Assembly (NCBI GenBank): GCA_024803745.1
Contig: JANJXV010000013.1
Span: 56,394,602-56,458,601, forward strand
DNA from: Megascapheus bottae
Taxonomy: Eukaryota > Chordata > Mammalia > Rodentia > Geomyidae
Reading direction: 5' to 3'
DNA: 64,000 nucleotides
Shown here in pieces: positions 21,042-32,679 of this stretch. The notes under the pieces were generated by a model, which was given only the letters and a program-made list of their open reading frames with translations, was not told the origin of the DNA and ran no database searches. How positions within the stretch are numbered: the stretch's first letter is position 1; every line of letters starts with the position of its first letter. The position numbers and the translations under genes are program-made.

Positions 21042-21340
21042 ACCCCCTCCCTTGGGCCCAGGACCCACTGGGGCTGCTGTGGCAGGACAGAGTTTCCTGG
21101 GCCACAGCCACACATTTAAGAAGCCACTGTGACCTGGTCCTTCCCACCGTGGGTCTCCAGCCTGTGTTCACAGGGACAGGACAATGCCTTCACCACCCGT
21201 GGCCACCATGCCTTGCTGGATGCCATTGTGGAGCTTGGGTTTTGCTGGGCCCTGTGTCCACCATGAGGCCTGGCTTGTGGTCAGTCAGGCCTCAGCCTGG
21301 AGGGGGAGGAAGCTGGCTCAGCCTCACGCCGTCCCACAAG
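21042..21340. repeat. About 300-bp duplicated segment, upstream copy
   Basis: This is highly similar to 27872-28190 in the same orientation. Shared landmarks are 'gggctgctgtggcaggacag', 'cacacatttaagaagccact', 'gtgggtctccagcctgtgtt' and 'caccacccgtggccaccatg'. The two copies flank MRGPRE. Copy 2 has about 15 extra bases near the 3' part. I do not recognise the source. Confidence 0.85.
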
Positions 21341-21479
21341 CCTAATCTTCCCTTGTCATTCTGACCTCTGGCCGACTGTGCGCTCCACTGTGATATTTGC
21401 ACTCGTGCATCTGATGTGCTTTGAGCCAGCTCATTCCCTCCAGATTTTTTCCTTCCACCCCTCCAATCCCCTCCACCAT

Positions 21480-21677
21480 TTTAAACGTTTTTAGTGGGTT
21501 TCATTATGGTATTTTCATCTTTTCTTTTTTGGAAGGTTCTGCTTCTCATTGTGCTGTTTACCTTTCTATCATTGAGTTGTAAATCTTCTTTACATATTGT
21601 GGATACAGACTCTTTATCAGGTGCATATGTATGGCTACTTTCTCCTGGACTGGGGCTTGCGTTCCCATTTTATTAGC

Positions 21678-21680
<3 letters not shown>
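21480..21680 (-). mobile_element. L1 LINE fragment, antisense
   Basis: The run 'gtggatacagactctttatc' with 'tggctactttctcctgga' is the antisense of a familiar L1 stretch. It ends at a (CT)n tract. Confidence 0.65.
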
Positions 21681-21739
<59 letters not shown>

Positions 21740-21774
21740 TCTCTCTTTTTTCTCTCTCTCTCTCTCTTTCTGCC

Positions 21775-21960
21775 AGTCCAGTCCTGGGGCTTGAGCTCAG
21801 GGTCTGAGCACTGTCCTTGGGCTTTCTTAAGGCTAGAGCTCTACCGCTGAAGCCACAGCACCACTTCCAGCTTTTTCTATGTACGTGGTACTGAGGAATC
21901 GAACCCAGGGCTTCATGCATGCTAGGCAAGCACCATTCCACTAGACCACGCTCCCATCCC
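21775..21960 (-). repeat. IDL-Geo-type SINE after (CT)n
   Basis: An antisense copy ('agtcctggggcttgagctca' to 'cactagaccacgctcccatc') directly following about 95 bp of CT-rich repeat. Confidence 0.9.
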
Positions 21961-22977
21961 CTGATTTCCTGTCTTGTTGAGGCATTTTTTAAGTCTTTAG
22001 CTTCAGGGGCTCCTATGACCTCCTCCATGGACTCCAGCCCACTGGCTTTCTCCTTCCTATGCTGCAGCAGGTGAGGGGACCTCGCCCAGGTCAGGACTCG
22101 GCACTGACCAAGTCCATGGACGTTTTTGATGAGACACTCTATATGGCCAGACGCGGACACTGTGGGGCGCAGAGGCTGTGGTTTGCTCTGAGCCCCAGGG
22201 TCTTCTGAAGGCCCTGCCCGGTGTCACAGCCTTCACTGCCTCAGGGGCAGAGGCCCACTGCCAGAGGCTCGCCAGGTCCACCCTGACACTGGCACTCTTC
22301 CGATTACCAATGGGGCCACACGTGGCACAGGCCACCAGCACACTTTGCCATTGTCACAGCTCCATGGCTACAGTCAGGGCCCAGCTGGGTGGACATCTGA
22401 GCACCAGAGGGCCAGTCTCATCCAGGCCTCCGAGGAGTGGGCAGCCGAGCCGCTGGTAGCCAAGGCTGCAAACAAGAGAAAAGGGGCTGATTTTTCAAGA
22501 GCTTGAAATCCACACACAGGAATGGACTTCTGCTACCAGTCGGGGAAAGTTCAGATAGTGAATGGACGAAACAAGCAAGAGGAGCATGGTACAGAGGAAG
22601 CAAGGCCCCCTCGCCTCTCCAGCCCTGCAGCTGCCTCTAGCGACCCCTGTCGGCAGGGCCTCCAGGCAAAGGCTAGCAGCCCATGATATGGGGTATAGAG
22701 CACCACCCCCTGTGCTAGCACCCCCCCACCCCGTGCCAGCCCCAGGAGTGTGCAGCTGAGGAACAAAATCTCAAGCCATGGCTCAGCAGGTGTCAGGTAC
22801 CAGCACCGCACTGGCGTTCAATTTCCTGAGCGTGACTCAGGGACAGTGGTTTGAAGAAGGGTGCCAAGGCTTGGGAAGGCCCAGACACGAGTCTGTAGGG
22901 ACTATCTGAGCCTGAAACGCGCTCCAGTGTGGCTCAGTGGCGGATAGATTGACAGCACAGGTGAAGAACTAAGCAGG

Positions 22978-23052
22978 CTGGGTATGGTGGCTCATGCCTA
23001 GAATCACAGCTACCTGGGAGGCAGAGATGGGAGGAGCAGGAAGTCAAACCAG

Positions 23053-23105
<53 letters not shown>

Positions 23106-23270
23106 TGCATACACGCCAGGCCCCATCTTGACAGACAGGTCAGGTATGGAGTTACTTCCATGATCCCTACACTCAGAAGGTGGTGGGAGGGGGATTACAT
23201 GGTCCAAGGTCGCCTGGGGAAAAGCAGAAAGCCCTGGGTTCAAATCCCAGTATCAAAACCAAATAGGTAA
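22978..23270 (+). repeat. B1-like SINE with internal (CA)n
   Basis: 'gggtatggtggctcatgcct' and 'agctacctgggaggcagaga' mark a 7SL/B1-like left part. A (CA)n tract at 23057-23105 interrupts it, and 'gggttcaaatcccagtatca' lies near the end. Confidence 0.65.
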
Positions 23271-23755
23271 ATGGATGTCTACGTGGAGGTGACACAGTTG
23301 GGGCCCAAGGGCGATGGCAGCCAGCTTCCTCACTCTTAAAGTCTTCTGGAAATTTGAGTTTTCGGTTAGAATTTATTTAGTTAGTTTTATTTTTTATTTT
23401 ATTTTTTTTTAGAATTTATTTATTTAGTTTTGGTGCACAAAGGTAGAGGAAGCGTTGCTGAGAGCCGGGTCTTGGAGGCCTAAGAGCTAAACTCTGCACC
23501 TGTGTCCCCCCCACCCCGACCCCCGCCAGGATCTCCCTAACAGGAGGGAGGCCGGGCAGCATTGTAAGACATGCAGACAGCCCTGAATTCCCAGAACAGA
23601 CAAGGCTGTCCTCTGCCAGGCGTGCGGCTCGGGCCCGCCACGGGAAGAAGGGAAGAAGTGGTCTCTCTCAGCCTCGTATGGATTGAGTCTGAGCCTGGTG
23701 AGGTGAGGTCACCGCTGCACAGGCTCCACCCACCTCTGCCTGCCTCGCCTGCCTA

Positions 23756-23961
23756 GAAGGCTGCGGGGAGCTGCCCATCTCCGGGCAGCAGCCGAGCCCG
23801 AAGAGGAGCGAGGTCCCTGGAGAGGCTCCTCCGGGCCAGGCCCAGCCCAGCCTGCACGGTGTGACTCAGAGCTGGCTGAGGCTGTGGAGCCTCGGGGGGC
23901 GCTGGCAGCCGGAGCCCCAGCCCAGCCGGGCACAGCTTGGCTTGGAGAAGGACCCAGAACG
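23756..23961 (+). promoter_or_regulatory. Candidate MRGPRE promoter / non-coding first exon
   Basis: A GC-rich block with several CpGs, a TGACTCAG AP-1-like site (23862-23869) and a splice-donor-like end (aacg|gtaggc at 23961/23962). It lies 1.7 kb upstream of the MRGPRE coding exon on the same strand. Human MRGPRE is, as I recall, a two-exon gene with a non-coding first exon, so this is a reasonable but untested candidate. Other upstream acceptors and donors, for example ctctgtacag at 24360, cannot be excluded. Confidence 0.3.
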
Positions 23962-25703
23962 GTAGGCAGCAAGGGTGGTGCGGGGACAGGGGAGGAGATG
24001 CTCAGTCTCCTGGGTGTCTGACCTCTCCTGCTGGCTATACTGGGGAGGCAGTGGGCGAAGGCCTGACACCATCCAGGCAGGCAGTGGCCAAACTGCCTGG
24101 CCTCTGGGCTCTGGGCTGGCCCCATGCGGCCATCCCGGTGCCCATGCCAGGAGGGGAGCACAGTGGAGCAGCAGATTCTCCACCAGTGGCTCTGTCTCAC
24201 CCCCCACTCCCCGGCAGGCAGCTTGTCTTGTACAGGGGTAGAGAGGGGGCTGGGAGAGGGGACAGGGAAGGGCAGGGAGGCATGGGGAGCCCGACTCTGG
24301 GGAAGTCAAGGCGACAGCCATGCGAGGCACCGACTCTCAACACTGCTGTCCCTCTGTACAGCCAGGCCCCCGGCAGGAGCCGGGCCAAGGCCCCCTCCAA
24401 GATGGCAGAGCCCTGCCTCTGCCCTGCCCTCCCCAGCCGCTGGGATTCCCAGCGATGGATGGAGTGAACACCAGAACACTGTCCCGAGGACACCCGGGAC
24501 ACCCAGCCTCCAGAGCCCAGAGGGCCCAGAGGGGCCAGGTGCCCCCCTCACCACTGACCCCAGGACCCCTACAGCCTGGCCGCTCCTCACCCCTGGCCGC
24601 CTCCTCCTCTGACCCCCCATCTCCCTCCCTGTCCTCTTCCCTTCATGTCAAGCTCTCCCCAGGGTTCAGGGGGCTGTGCCCCGCCCCTGCCTGGGGCCCA
24701 GGGCACACAGGTTCCTGTGGGTGTACATGGGGGTGGGGGGAGCGGGTGCCGAGCCCCACGCAGGACCAGAGAAGCCAGTGAACCCTGCAGGAGCAGTGCA
24801 TGGCTGGGGCGGCTCTGGTTTCGGGGCACTCACCAGCTCCTCACAATCACCTGTGCCTTGCGGGCGGTCCCACCTGGCTTTGCTGAGGGAGGAGGTGCCC
24901 GTCCCATGCCCTGTGCATGGGCAGGGATGCCCACTGCCCTGCTGCGGTCTCCTCGGAGAGAGGAGGGAGGAGGCACAGGCGCCACCTGGCTAGAAGCCAT
25001 GCTGCTGCTGACATCGGTGTTCAACAGAACTGGGCTCCACCTGCCAGAACCCTCCACCGGGCCACGCCCCGTGCCCCCGCCCATCACTCCAGGGGCCTCT
25101 GGGCCTCAGGGGCGCAGAGGGAGCCCACAGCAAGTCCTGCCGCAGGGCAGCGGGGACATGGCCTGGCATAGGGACCGGGGCAGGGGATGCCTGGGCCCCC
25201 GTCCTGGCCAAGGGGGGCTGGAGCCATTGGCAGCCGCGCTTCAAGGGCTGTGGAGGAGCTGAGCTGCTTCAAGCAGGGCTGCCGGCCCCGGGCCACGCCT
25301 CTCCCCTGAAGCCCAGGCTGCTTCCATTAAAGCCAGGCTGGTTCTGAGGATCGCCCGTGTGCCCAGGGCTCTGTCCATCCATTCCCCGCCCTTCCTGATG
25401 CCACTCTCCAGCCGGCAGGGAGTGTCCCGCTGAAAGCCCCATTAGAGGCCCCGGGCGGAGCTGAAGTGCCGACCGCAACCTTCCCGCAAGGGCCCCGCAC
25501 AGGAAGGCCCGCTGGGTCGGGTGGCAGGGTGGGCGGCAGGCAGGTGGCACCGCCCTCTGTGCGCATCTCCTCTGGTGTGGGCAGGGTCGTGGGCTTCTGG
25601 GCACGAGACTCAGCCGTCCTTGTACCGCAGGGGACCCCAGGACCAACTCAGCAGAGCAGCCGTCGCCCCCCCACCCCGAGTCTCCAGACCTCGTTCTGCG
25701 TCC

Positions 25704-26657
25704 ATGATGGAAGGGGGAAATGGAGGCACGCCCGCGGAGTCCACCCACAGCCAGGAGGCGGACATGGCTTTTAACCTGGCAATTCTGTCCCTCACGGAGG
25801 TCGTCAGCCTGGGGGGCCTGCTGGGGAACGGGGTGGTGCTGTGGCTTCTCGGCCGCCATGTCTACCGGAACCCCTTCTCCATCTACCTCCTGGACGTGGC
25901 CTGTGCCGACCTCATTTTCCTGGCCTGCCACATGGTGGCCGTGGTCCCCGACTTGCTGCCGGGCCGGCTGGACTTCCCGGACTTTGTCCAGACCGCTCTG
26001 GCCATGCTGCGGTTTTTCTGTTACATCGTGGGCCTGGGCCTGCTGGCGGCCATTAGCACGGAGCAGTGTCTGGATGCGCTCTTCCCGGCCTGGTACCTGT
26101 GCCGCCGGCCCCGCTACCTCACCACGGGCGTGTGCGCCTTCACCTGGGCGCTCTGCCTGCTGCTGGACCTGCTGCTCAGTGGCAGCTGCACCCGGGTCTT
26201 CGGGGAGCCGCGCCGCCAGCTGTGCGGGACGCTGTGGGTGGTGGTGGGCGCCCTGCTGGCCGTGCTCTGCTGCGCCCTGTGCGGGAGCAGCCTGCTCCTG
26301 CTGCTGTGGCTGGAGCGGGGTCCCCGGGGTCCCCAGCGCCCCCAGCCCCGCGGCTTCCCCGCCCTGGTCCTGCTGGCCACCCTCCTCTTCCTCTTCTGCG
26401 GCCTGCCCTTCGGCATCTACTGGCTGTCCCTGAGCCTGCACTGGCACATCCCTCCCCATTTCTACCATTTCAGCTTCCTCACGGCCGCCGTGCACAGCGC
26501 CGCCAAGCCTGCCGTCTACTTCTGCCTGGGCGGCGCCCACGGCCGGGGCCCTCGAGATCCCCTCCGGCTCATGCTCCAGCGGGCACTGGGGGATGAAGCA
26601 GAGCTGGGGGCCTGGAGGGAGGCCTCCCGCCACGGCCTGGTGGACATCACCGCCTGA
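25704..26657 (+). CDS. MRGPRE: MRGPRE, Mas-related GPCR family member E (intact)
   Basis: A single-exon open frame of 317 aa (human about 312), starting M-M-E as in the human protein. It encodes a class A orphan receptor of the Mas-related family. Seven membrane segments are visible at roughly residues 24-50, 57-82, 92-118, 139-160, 175-202, 217-241 and 253-276. Landmarks are G-N-G at 41-43, L-D-V-A-C-A-D in TM2, E-Q-C at 120-122 where most MRGPRs have E-R-C, W-Y-L-C-R-R-P-R in loop 2, F-C-G-L-P-F-G-I-Y-W in TM6 and K-P-A-V-Y-F in TM7. The Gln in E-Q-C is also in human MRGPRE as I remember it. The C-terminus Q-R-A-L-G-D-E-A-E-L-G-A is family-typical. A plausible 3' splice site (cttgtaccgcag) ends at 25630. 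There are no breaks; MRGPRG is the nearest downstream paralogue. Confidence 0.96.
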   Translation: MMEGGNGGTPAESTHSQEADMAFNLAILSLTEVVSLGGLLGNGVVLWLLGRHVYRNPFSIYLLDVACADLIFLACHMVAVVPDLLPGRLDFPDFVQTALAMLRFFCYIVGLGLLAAISTEQCLDALFPAWYLCRRPRYLTTGVCAFTWALCLLLDLLLSGSCTRVFGEPRRQLCGTLWVVVGALLAVLCCALCGSSLLLLLWLERGPRGPQRPQPRGFPALVLLATLLFLFCGLPFGIYWLSLSLHWHIPPHFYHFSFLTAAVHSAAKPAVYFCLGGAHGRGPRDPLRLMLQRALGDEAELGAWREASRHGLVDITA

Positions 26658-27154
26658 GGCCCCGTGGATCCTGGCCACAGCCCACCGTGGGGAAGGGATG
26701 GCGTCAAAAGGGGGTTTGGGCTGATGAGTTTGCCCAGTGTCTCAAGCTGTGGCCCAGCAGGTTTCTGGGGAGACGTCTTTTAGGGAAATCTCCGGGCTCG
26801 TTCTCAAACACAGGAACTGAGCATGGCTCCCACAGCCTGATGAGCAGGCCAGACACCAGGTAGGGAGAGGCCCAGCCGCCCCCCACGGGCACAGGGTGCC
26901 CCCGTGGCTGCTCGGACCCCACGTGCAAATCAGAATAGCCCTAAAACTGGAGGCTCACCTAGGCATAGGGGAGTGAGACTCAGGGAGCCCTGGGTGACTG
27001 GGTCACAGGGGGAAAAAAAAGTCCTCCAGACTCCATCTCCTATGCCAGGGCCAGCAGGGAGAGTATGCCTGGCTCCCTACCCCCTCCATGGGCCACCAGC
27101 AGAGGCAGCCCATAGCCCACCATAGGATAAGCAGCCCACTGAATTCCTGAGCTA

Positions 27155-27328
27155 TCCGGGGTCCACACTCCAGGGTCCACATTCCAGGGTCCACATTCTG
27201 GGGTCCACACTCCGGGGTCCACACTCGGGGTCCACACTCCAGAGTCCACACGCCAGGGTCCACATTCAGGGGTCTACACTCCAGGGTCCACATTCCGGGG
27301 TCCACACTCCAGGGTCCACACTCGAGGG
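27155..27328. repeat. Minisatellite, about 15-bp unit, about 12 copies
   Basis: Imperfect tandem copies alternating 'gggtccacactcc' and 'gggtccacattcc', with small length differences. Confidence 0.9.
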
Positions 27329-27871
27329 AGATTGGAGGCCTCATAGGTGGGCTTGCAGAGCAATTGTGCACCACTGTCAATCGGGCCCTTGTCCTAGGTG
27401 TACAGGCTTGGGTTTCGCTCATGTGACTTAGCTGGTGGTGACCATATCTCTAGGTGAGGCACTTGTGGTGGGGAGAAGAGGGGGAGAGCATCCCTGCCTA
27501 TGTCCTGTGTGTCGCTGCTCCCAGCCCACAGCCATGGACTGCAGGGCAGGGCCCAGACCCTCAGCACTGGACAGCTCCCTGCCTGCAGCCTCTTCAGGAG
27601 TGGGTCTCGCTGTGGAGGGGCCTCCAAAAGAAACAGCTTCACCCCAGTGGTGGGCAAGCCTGTGCATGCAGATCCTCGACTCACAGCCTGGGGGCCTGGG
27701 CTCCATAGCTCCCCTCCTCTGGGTACCACGGCAAGTCACACAGCCCCCACTCGTGTCTCCGCTTCCTCATCTGCAGACTAAGGGCTACAAAACAAGTCCC
27801 AGTAGGATTTTATCATGTCTGGACACTCCAGCTTCAATTTCACAACACACAGATATCGGCCAGGGGTCTCC

Positions 27872-28190
27872 ACCCCATCCCTCAGGCCCAGGACCCACCA
27901 GGGCTGCTGTGGCAGGACAGAGTTCCCTGGGCCACAGCCACACATTTAAGAAGCCACTGTGACCTGGTCCTTCCCACCGTGGGTCTCCAGCCTGTGTTCA
28001 CGGGGGCAGGACAATGCCTTCACCACCCGTGGCCACCATGCCTTGCTGGGTGCCAGTGTGGAGCTTGGGTTTTGCTGGGCCCTGTGTCCACCATGGGGCG
28101 TGGCTGGCGGTCAGCCATGAGAAGCACAGCCGGGCCTCAGCCTGGAGGGGGAGCCCCACTCGGTTTCACAGCATTGCACAAGTCCTGCCT
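27872..28190. repeat. About 300-bp duplicated segment, downstream copy
   Basis: The partner of 21042-21340 in direct orientation about 6.8 kb away, with scattered substitutions (for example tttcctggg versus ttccctggg) and an extra 'ccatgagaagcacag' region. Confidence 0.85.
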
Positions 28191-28331
28191 TTCCCTCTCA
28201 GCCCAGGTCCTTCCCTTCTGACCCAGAGTCCCACCACCATGCCGGGCTGCGGCAGACTCTGAGGCCTTGAGGATAGCCAGGGGCCCCGGGCTCTGCTCGG
28301 CTGTCTTCTTCCCCAGTTCTCCTATGTGGTC

Positions 28332-28337
28332 AATAAA
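28332..28337 (+). terminator. Candidate MRGPRE poly(A) signal
   Basis: AATAAA in 'caataaagtgcttggggctc' is the first canonical signal I see after the MRGPRE stop and implies a 3'UTR of about 1.7 kb. GT-rich sequence follows. The assignment rests only on position and strand. Confidence 0.5.
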
Positions 28338-28399
28338 GTGCTTGGGGCTCGGTTATTTTGATGAAGTACTGTTCTTTAAAATTATTGTGTCCTAAACGG

Positions 28400-28630
28400 A
28401 GGGCTGGTGGCTCACACCTATAATCCCAGCTACTCAGGAGGCTGCGTTCTGAGGGTCACAGTTCCAAGCTAGCCTGGGTAGGAAAGTGTGAAACTCCCAT
28501 TTCTAATTAACCACCAGAAAGCTGGCTGTGGAGCTGTTTCTCAAGTAGCAGAGCACCAGGCTTGGTTGAAAAGGCCACGTGAGAGCACGAGGCCTTCAGT
28601 TCAAGCCCCAGTGCTGGAGCAAAACAAAAG
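28400..28630 (+). repeat. B1-like/Geo composite SINE
   Basis: A full sense copy ('ggtggctcacacctataatc', 'agctactcaggaggctgcgt', 'tcaagtagcagagcaccagg', 'agttcaagccccagtgctgg') with an A-rich tail. A (CA)n tract follows at 28739-28783. Confidence 0.9.
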
Positions 28631-28734
28631 ACAAAGAAACAAAAAGTCACCTCTGGGTTTTCTGTCAGAGCCCTGGAAGGGAGCTGAAATGAAGCTTGTG
28701 GGCGGACAGGCGTGTGTGAGTTCATGTGCGCGTG

Positions 28735-28786
<52 letters not shown>

Positions 28787-30239
28787 TGTGCACGCACACA
28801 TGGTAGAGCAGCAGTCCCCAGCAGTGTGCAGTGTCCACCACAGCTGGGACTCCCCCAGTGGATGCCTCGCTGGTCACAGGGAGGATGGGCCTCGCTATAA
28901 GGGGCAGGAAGAAGGACAGCCACTGGCCTTATTCATCCAACACAAAGTATGCTCCTGGACCACTAAACCATCCCGCCCTACCTGTGGCAGGAGATTCCCT
29001 CCACCCCCCACACACACCTCCCTGTGTGGTGTGCAGAGAGGGGTCCTGCAGGGAGACCTGTGTCCACCTGTCCCGAAAGCCGTCCATCACCTCACCGTCA
29101 GCTGAGAGGTGGGAGGGTGTCAGAGCTTCGGAGGCCACTGTGCCAGTTTTGCTCAGGAACCAGGGGTGTTGGTTATCTGTGCCACCGAGGCTGGGCCACG
29201 TTCAGAGGCCTCGTGGCATGGAGGAACAATTGCACGAGGGCCTCCTGCAGGCCCTGCCTGGCCACAGAGTGAGCCCGCTGTCACCCCCAGAGGTGCCCAG
29301 GCTCGGCGTGGCCTGTGGAAACCCCCTGTGGCTGGCAGTAATGGGCCACCCACCCCACAGCCGTGTGCCAGGGCGGCCACATGCAGGACACACACTGCCC
29401 TTGCCACAGAGCTTGCAGGCCCCGGGCTGGTGAGGGAAAGAACAGCGTGTCAAAGCCACAGACAGGGGCCCCGTGAACCCGCAGGCCCCGGCCGCTGCCC
29501 TCCAGTGGCTGGATGGTTTTAAGCGCTTCCCAGCACCAGGGGCAGCCCTGACTCAGGACCTGTGGCCTGAGTGGCCTGGCGGCCCACTGGACAGCAGGTG
29601 AGAGGTGCCCACAGCCTTGGCCTCCCCACCACCCAGCACAGACGGGGTTAGTCCACCCCCGGCTGAGGACATCCGTGGACTCTGTGGTCTCCTTTGCCAG
29701 AGGCCTCTGTTTCTCCACGTCGTCAGTGTGCTTCCGCTGGATGTGTGGAAAACTTCTTTCCCGTGGTCTGGGCCACGTGGTGGCCATCTCATCTGCAAGA
29801 GAAGGGCTGCAAGGTTCTTGATACTTTGGAGGATGGGCAGAAGCAAAGGCCCTGAGCACGAGAGACACGAGCAATGTCTGTATGGCCCAAGGAGTGCCAC
29901 GAGGGAGCCCGATCGCGGCCCCGACGACGGTACCTGGCCTCCAGGTGGGTAGAAGTATGCTAGGCAGAACCACGCCAATAGTGAGAGGCTCAGAGAGATG
30001 CAGGGCGGGCACTCCAACCAGCTGGCATCCATCAACTCATCCTGCCCAGACCCTCACCTGCGGGCTGGAGGCTGCGTGGTCTCAGTCAGTGTTTCTCTGC
30101 CATGTCCTGGCATTTGCCAACCCAATGCGGAATGAAGAGCTTATTCAGAACAGAGCTCCTGGCTCTGCAGCAGCAGCGGACTCCAGGAGCCACATGGCAG
30201 TCAGAGTCTGTCCGTCCGGGCCACGGACACACAGCCATT

Positions 30240-30450
30240 TTTGTGTGTGCCAGGCACGGGACATGAACTCCGGGAAGGTTCCTCAGCTTTTTCACTCAAG
30301 GAGGGCACTCTACACTTGAGGCAAAGCTCCACTTCCAGCTTTTTCATGCTTAATCCGAGACTTGCTTGCACAGGCTCACTTTAGACTGTGATTCTCCTAT
30401 CCCATCCTCCCGATGATACGATTTCAGCTGTGAACCACCAGGGTTGGGCT
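30240..30450 (-). repeat. B1-like/Geo composite SINE, degraded
   Basis: Antisense remnants 'tttcactcaaggagggcact', 'ccacttccagctttttcatg' and 'cttaatccgagacttgcttg'. It is strongly diverged. Confidence 0.65.
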
Positions 30451-30569
30451 TCACGTAGCCACTTCTGGCCACATGTGGAAACCCGAATGAATGTCGTGGG
30501 TCTTTGTAGGAAAGAGGCTAAGTCCTTGGCGAGGGTCCTCAGGGGTGGGGGCAGGGCAGGACTTGGTGC

Positions 30570-30775
30570 TGTTCTCATGTGCATGTGTGCTCTCTATCCA
30601 TGTGTGCCCGTGTGCACATCTGTGCGTGGGCATGCACATGCGTGCTTCTGTGTGTATGTACACATGACCATGTGTGTCTATGTGGGCGTCTGCGTGTGCA
30701 TGCATGTGCTGCCTGCGTGTATCTACGTGTGGGCGCGAACATGTGTGTACATGCATGTGCATGCATGTGCCTCTC
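30570..30775. repeat. Degenerate (TG)n/(CATG)n alternating tract
   Basis: About 200 bp dominated by alternating purine-pyrimidine steps (gtgtgcacatctgtgcgtgg, tgtacatgcatgtgcatgca). Such sequence can adopt Z-form in principle. Confidence 0.7.
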
Positions 30776-32281
30776 TTGCTACAGTGAGCTCTACTTAGAA
30801 GGCGGACAGCTCCTCATCCCCGGCCCCAGGCCTGGTGCTGAGCCCGCAGGGGTCAGGGCACACTTCAGAAGAAGGGCAAGTGGGCAGGGGACGGGGAGGA
30901 GGGAAAGTGGTAGAAAAATGTGGGAGGGAGTAACAGTGTTCAAGAAGAAATGTACTCACTGCCTTCCATGTGTAAACCATAACTCCTCTGTGTATCACCC
31001 TCACAAGTAAATGAAGGACCCATGGAACATCAAAAGAGCCCCCCAGGAGGGTGGGGGTGCAGGTGCCTGGCCACGCTGAGCGAACTGCCCTGAGTGCCCG
31101 CAGGCGCCTTTCCTGCTCAGCTTCCTGACCTCCTCTCACCTGCGATGAGAGGAGATGTCCTGTGAGGACGAAGCAAGTGCATCCTGTCCAGCAGGGCTCG
31201 CGTGGCCCCGGGCACACGTGGGTATCCATATGTTCCTTTCTGGCCAGACTGCAGCATCTGCTTGGTCCTACAGTCACCAAGGAGCACGTTCTAGCACGAA
31301 ATCCCAATCTGTTGCTGTGCTGCGCTGCGCTTTCTTGAATCTGTCTCATTCTAGAATACGTGGCATGCTGTGCTTCTCAATTTTCCCTCCCTGATGGGCG
31401 AGGAGGAAGGAAAGGGCAGCCCACACTATCAGTGACAACATAAGCTCTTTACCACACCCTCCCAGTTCTAGGGAACTGGCAGCTGGACACTGGGTCCAGC
31501 CAGCCAAGCCCCAGGAGACACTGCAAGATTTGGGGCCCTGGAAGACCCCCAGGCAGGGACTGCAGACAGAAAACTGGGGACAAACTGCCCTGGCAGCCAC
31601 TGAGACGCTTGTTCCTGCCCCTCCGACTTCCCACACTCCTGCAGGCGCCTCTGCTCTTGGCTGGACTCTCAGGTGGACAGGGCAGCTCGCAGGACCTCGG
31701 AGAGGGACCCAGTGCGCAAGGTGGGTGGAGGAAGGGGGCCTGGGCAACTGCTGGTGTAAAGCTCTGGGTCTGCTGTGGTAGCAACTGGGGTCTCCATTTT
31801 GAGCCCACCGTGGGGCCCTCCCCACCCCACCAGAGCCCTGCCCTGTGCCAGCTTCACCCAGCCTCGCCCAGCCTCTGTGCAGGGTCCAGTTAGCCCCCTG
31901 TGTGCCCTGGGGAAACTGAGATCCAGATAGGAGAGAGATCTGTCCCCTGTCACCACCATGACACCAGCGTCCAGCTCCCAGACCCGACTGCCAGCCGGCC
32001 AGGAGGACATCTCAGCCTCGTGAGAATGCTGAGGAGGCTGGAGCACAGGTGCAGGACACAGTGGATCAGAGGCTCAGGGCCTGGGCCGAGCTGGCGAGGG
32101 CAGTCCAGGGCTTCTCAGCCCGAGGAGAGGTGGGGATGAAGACGCAAGGGCTTCTGCGTTTGACCTGTCTCTGACGCCACTTCTCTCTTACCCCTCTGTC
32201 TCGCTCATTCTGTTTCTCTGCTCCTGTCTCCATCTCTATTGCTATCCCACCCATTCCGATTCTCCTCTCTCCCCACCCCTT

Positions 32282-32525
32282 TTTTTTTTTTTTTTTTTTT
32301 TTTGCTAGTCCTGGGGCTTGAACTCAGGGCGTGGACACTGTCCCTGAGTTTTTGGCTCAAGACTAGCACTCTACCATTTGAGCCACAGCTCCACTTCTGG
32401 CTTTTTGGAATAGTTTATTGAGAATAAGAGTCTAACAGAGTTTTCTACCCTGGCTAAGTTCAAACCAAGATCGTCCAATCTCAGTCTCCTGGGTACCTAG
32501 TGTTACAGGTGTGAGCCACCGCTTC
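32282..32525 (-). repeat. B1-like/Geo composite SINE
   Basis: A full antisense copy beginning with a run of about 23 T, then 'agtcctggggcttgaactca', 'ggctcaagactagcactcta', and ending 'gttacaggtgtgagccacc'. Confidence 0.9.
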
Positions 32526-32679
32526 TCTCGCCTTTTTCTTCCTTCTTTTTCCCCACTCTCTCCATCCCCCTTCCCCATTCGCCTCTCTCCCCCTTTCCCC
32601 CTCCAGCCCTTCTTCTTTCTTTCTTATTTTTCCCTCATCTCTTAGTATCTCCAGGTAAGCACCCACCCAGAAAGCCACA

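Larger units (their letters stand above)
15701..23740. other. Intergenic region between NADSYN1 and MRGPRE
   Basis: I found no supportable coding exon. 15701-17370 and 18690-19440 are unique-looking GC-rich and mixed sequence with only incidental open frames. 20300-21030 is GC-rich unique sequence. The rest is SINEs, microsatellites ((CA)n 18193-18240, (TG)n 20258-20298, (CT)n about 21678-21772, (CA)n 23057-23105), an L1 scrap and one copy of a 300-bp duplication. Confidence 0.6.
26658..28331 (+). other. MRGPRE putative 3'UTR, with a minisatellite and duplication copy
   Basis: No coding feature is visible. It contains a short minisatellite (27155-27328) of about a dozen roughly 15-bp units based on 'ggggtccacactcc', and the second copy of the 300-bp duplication (27872-28190). 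The middle (27330-27870) is unique-looking. Confidence 0.5.

Noticed and set aside
24124..25262. Overlapping open frames of 150-205 codons upstream of MRGPRE
   Set aside because: They are low-complexity Pro/Gly/Ser-rich frames on both strands; the region is better explained as GC-rich 5' flank of MRGPRE.
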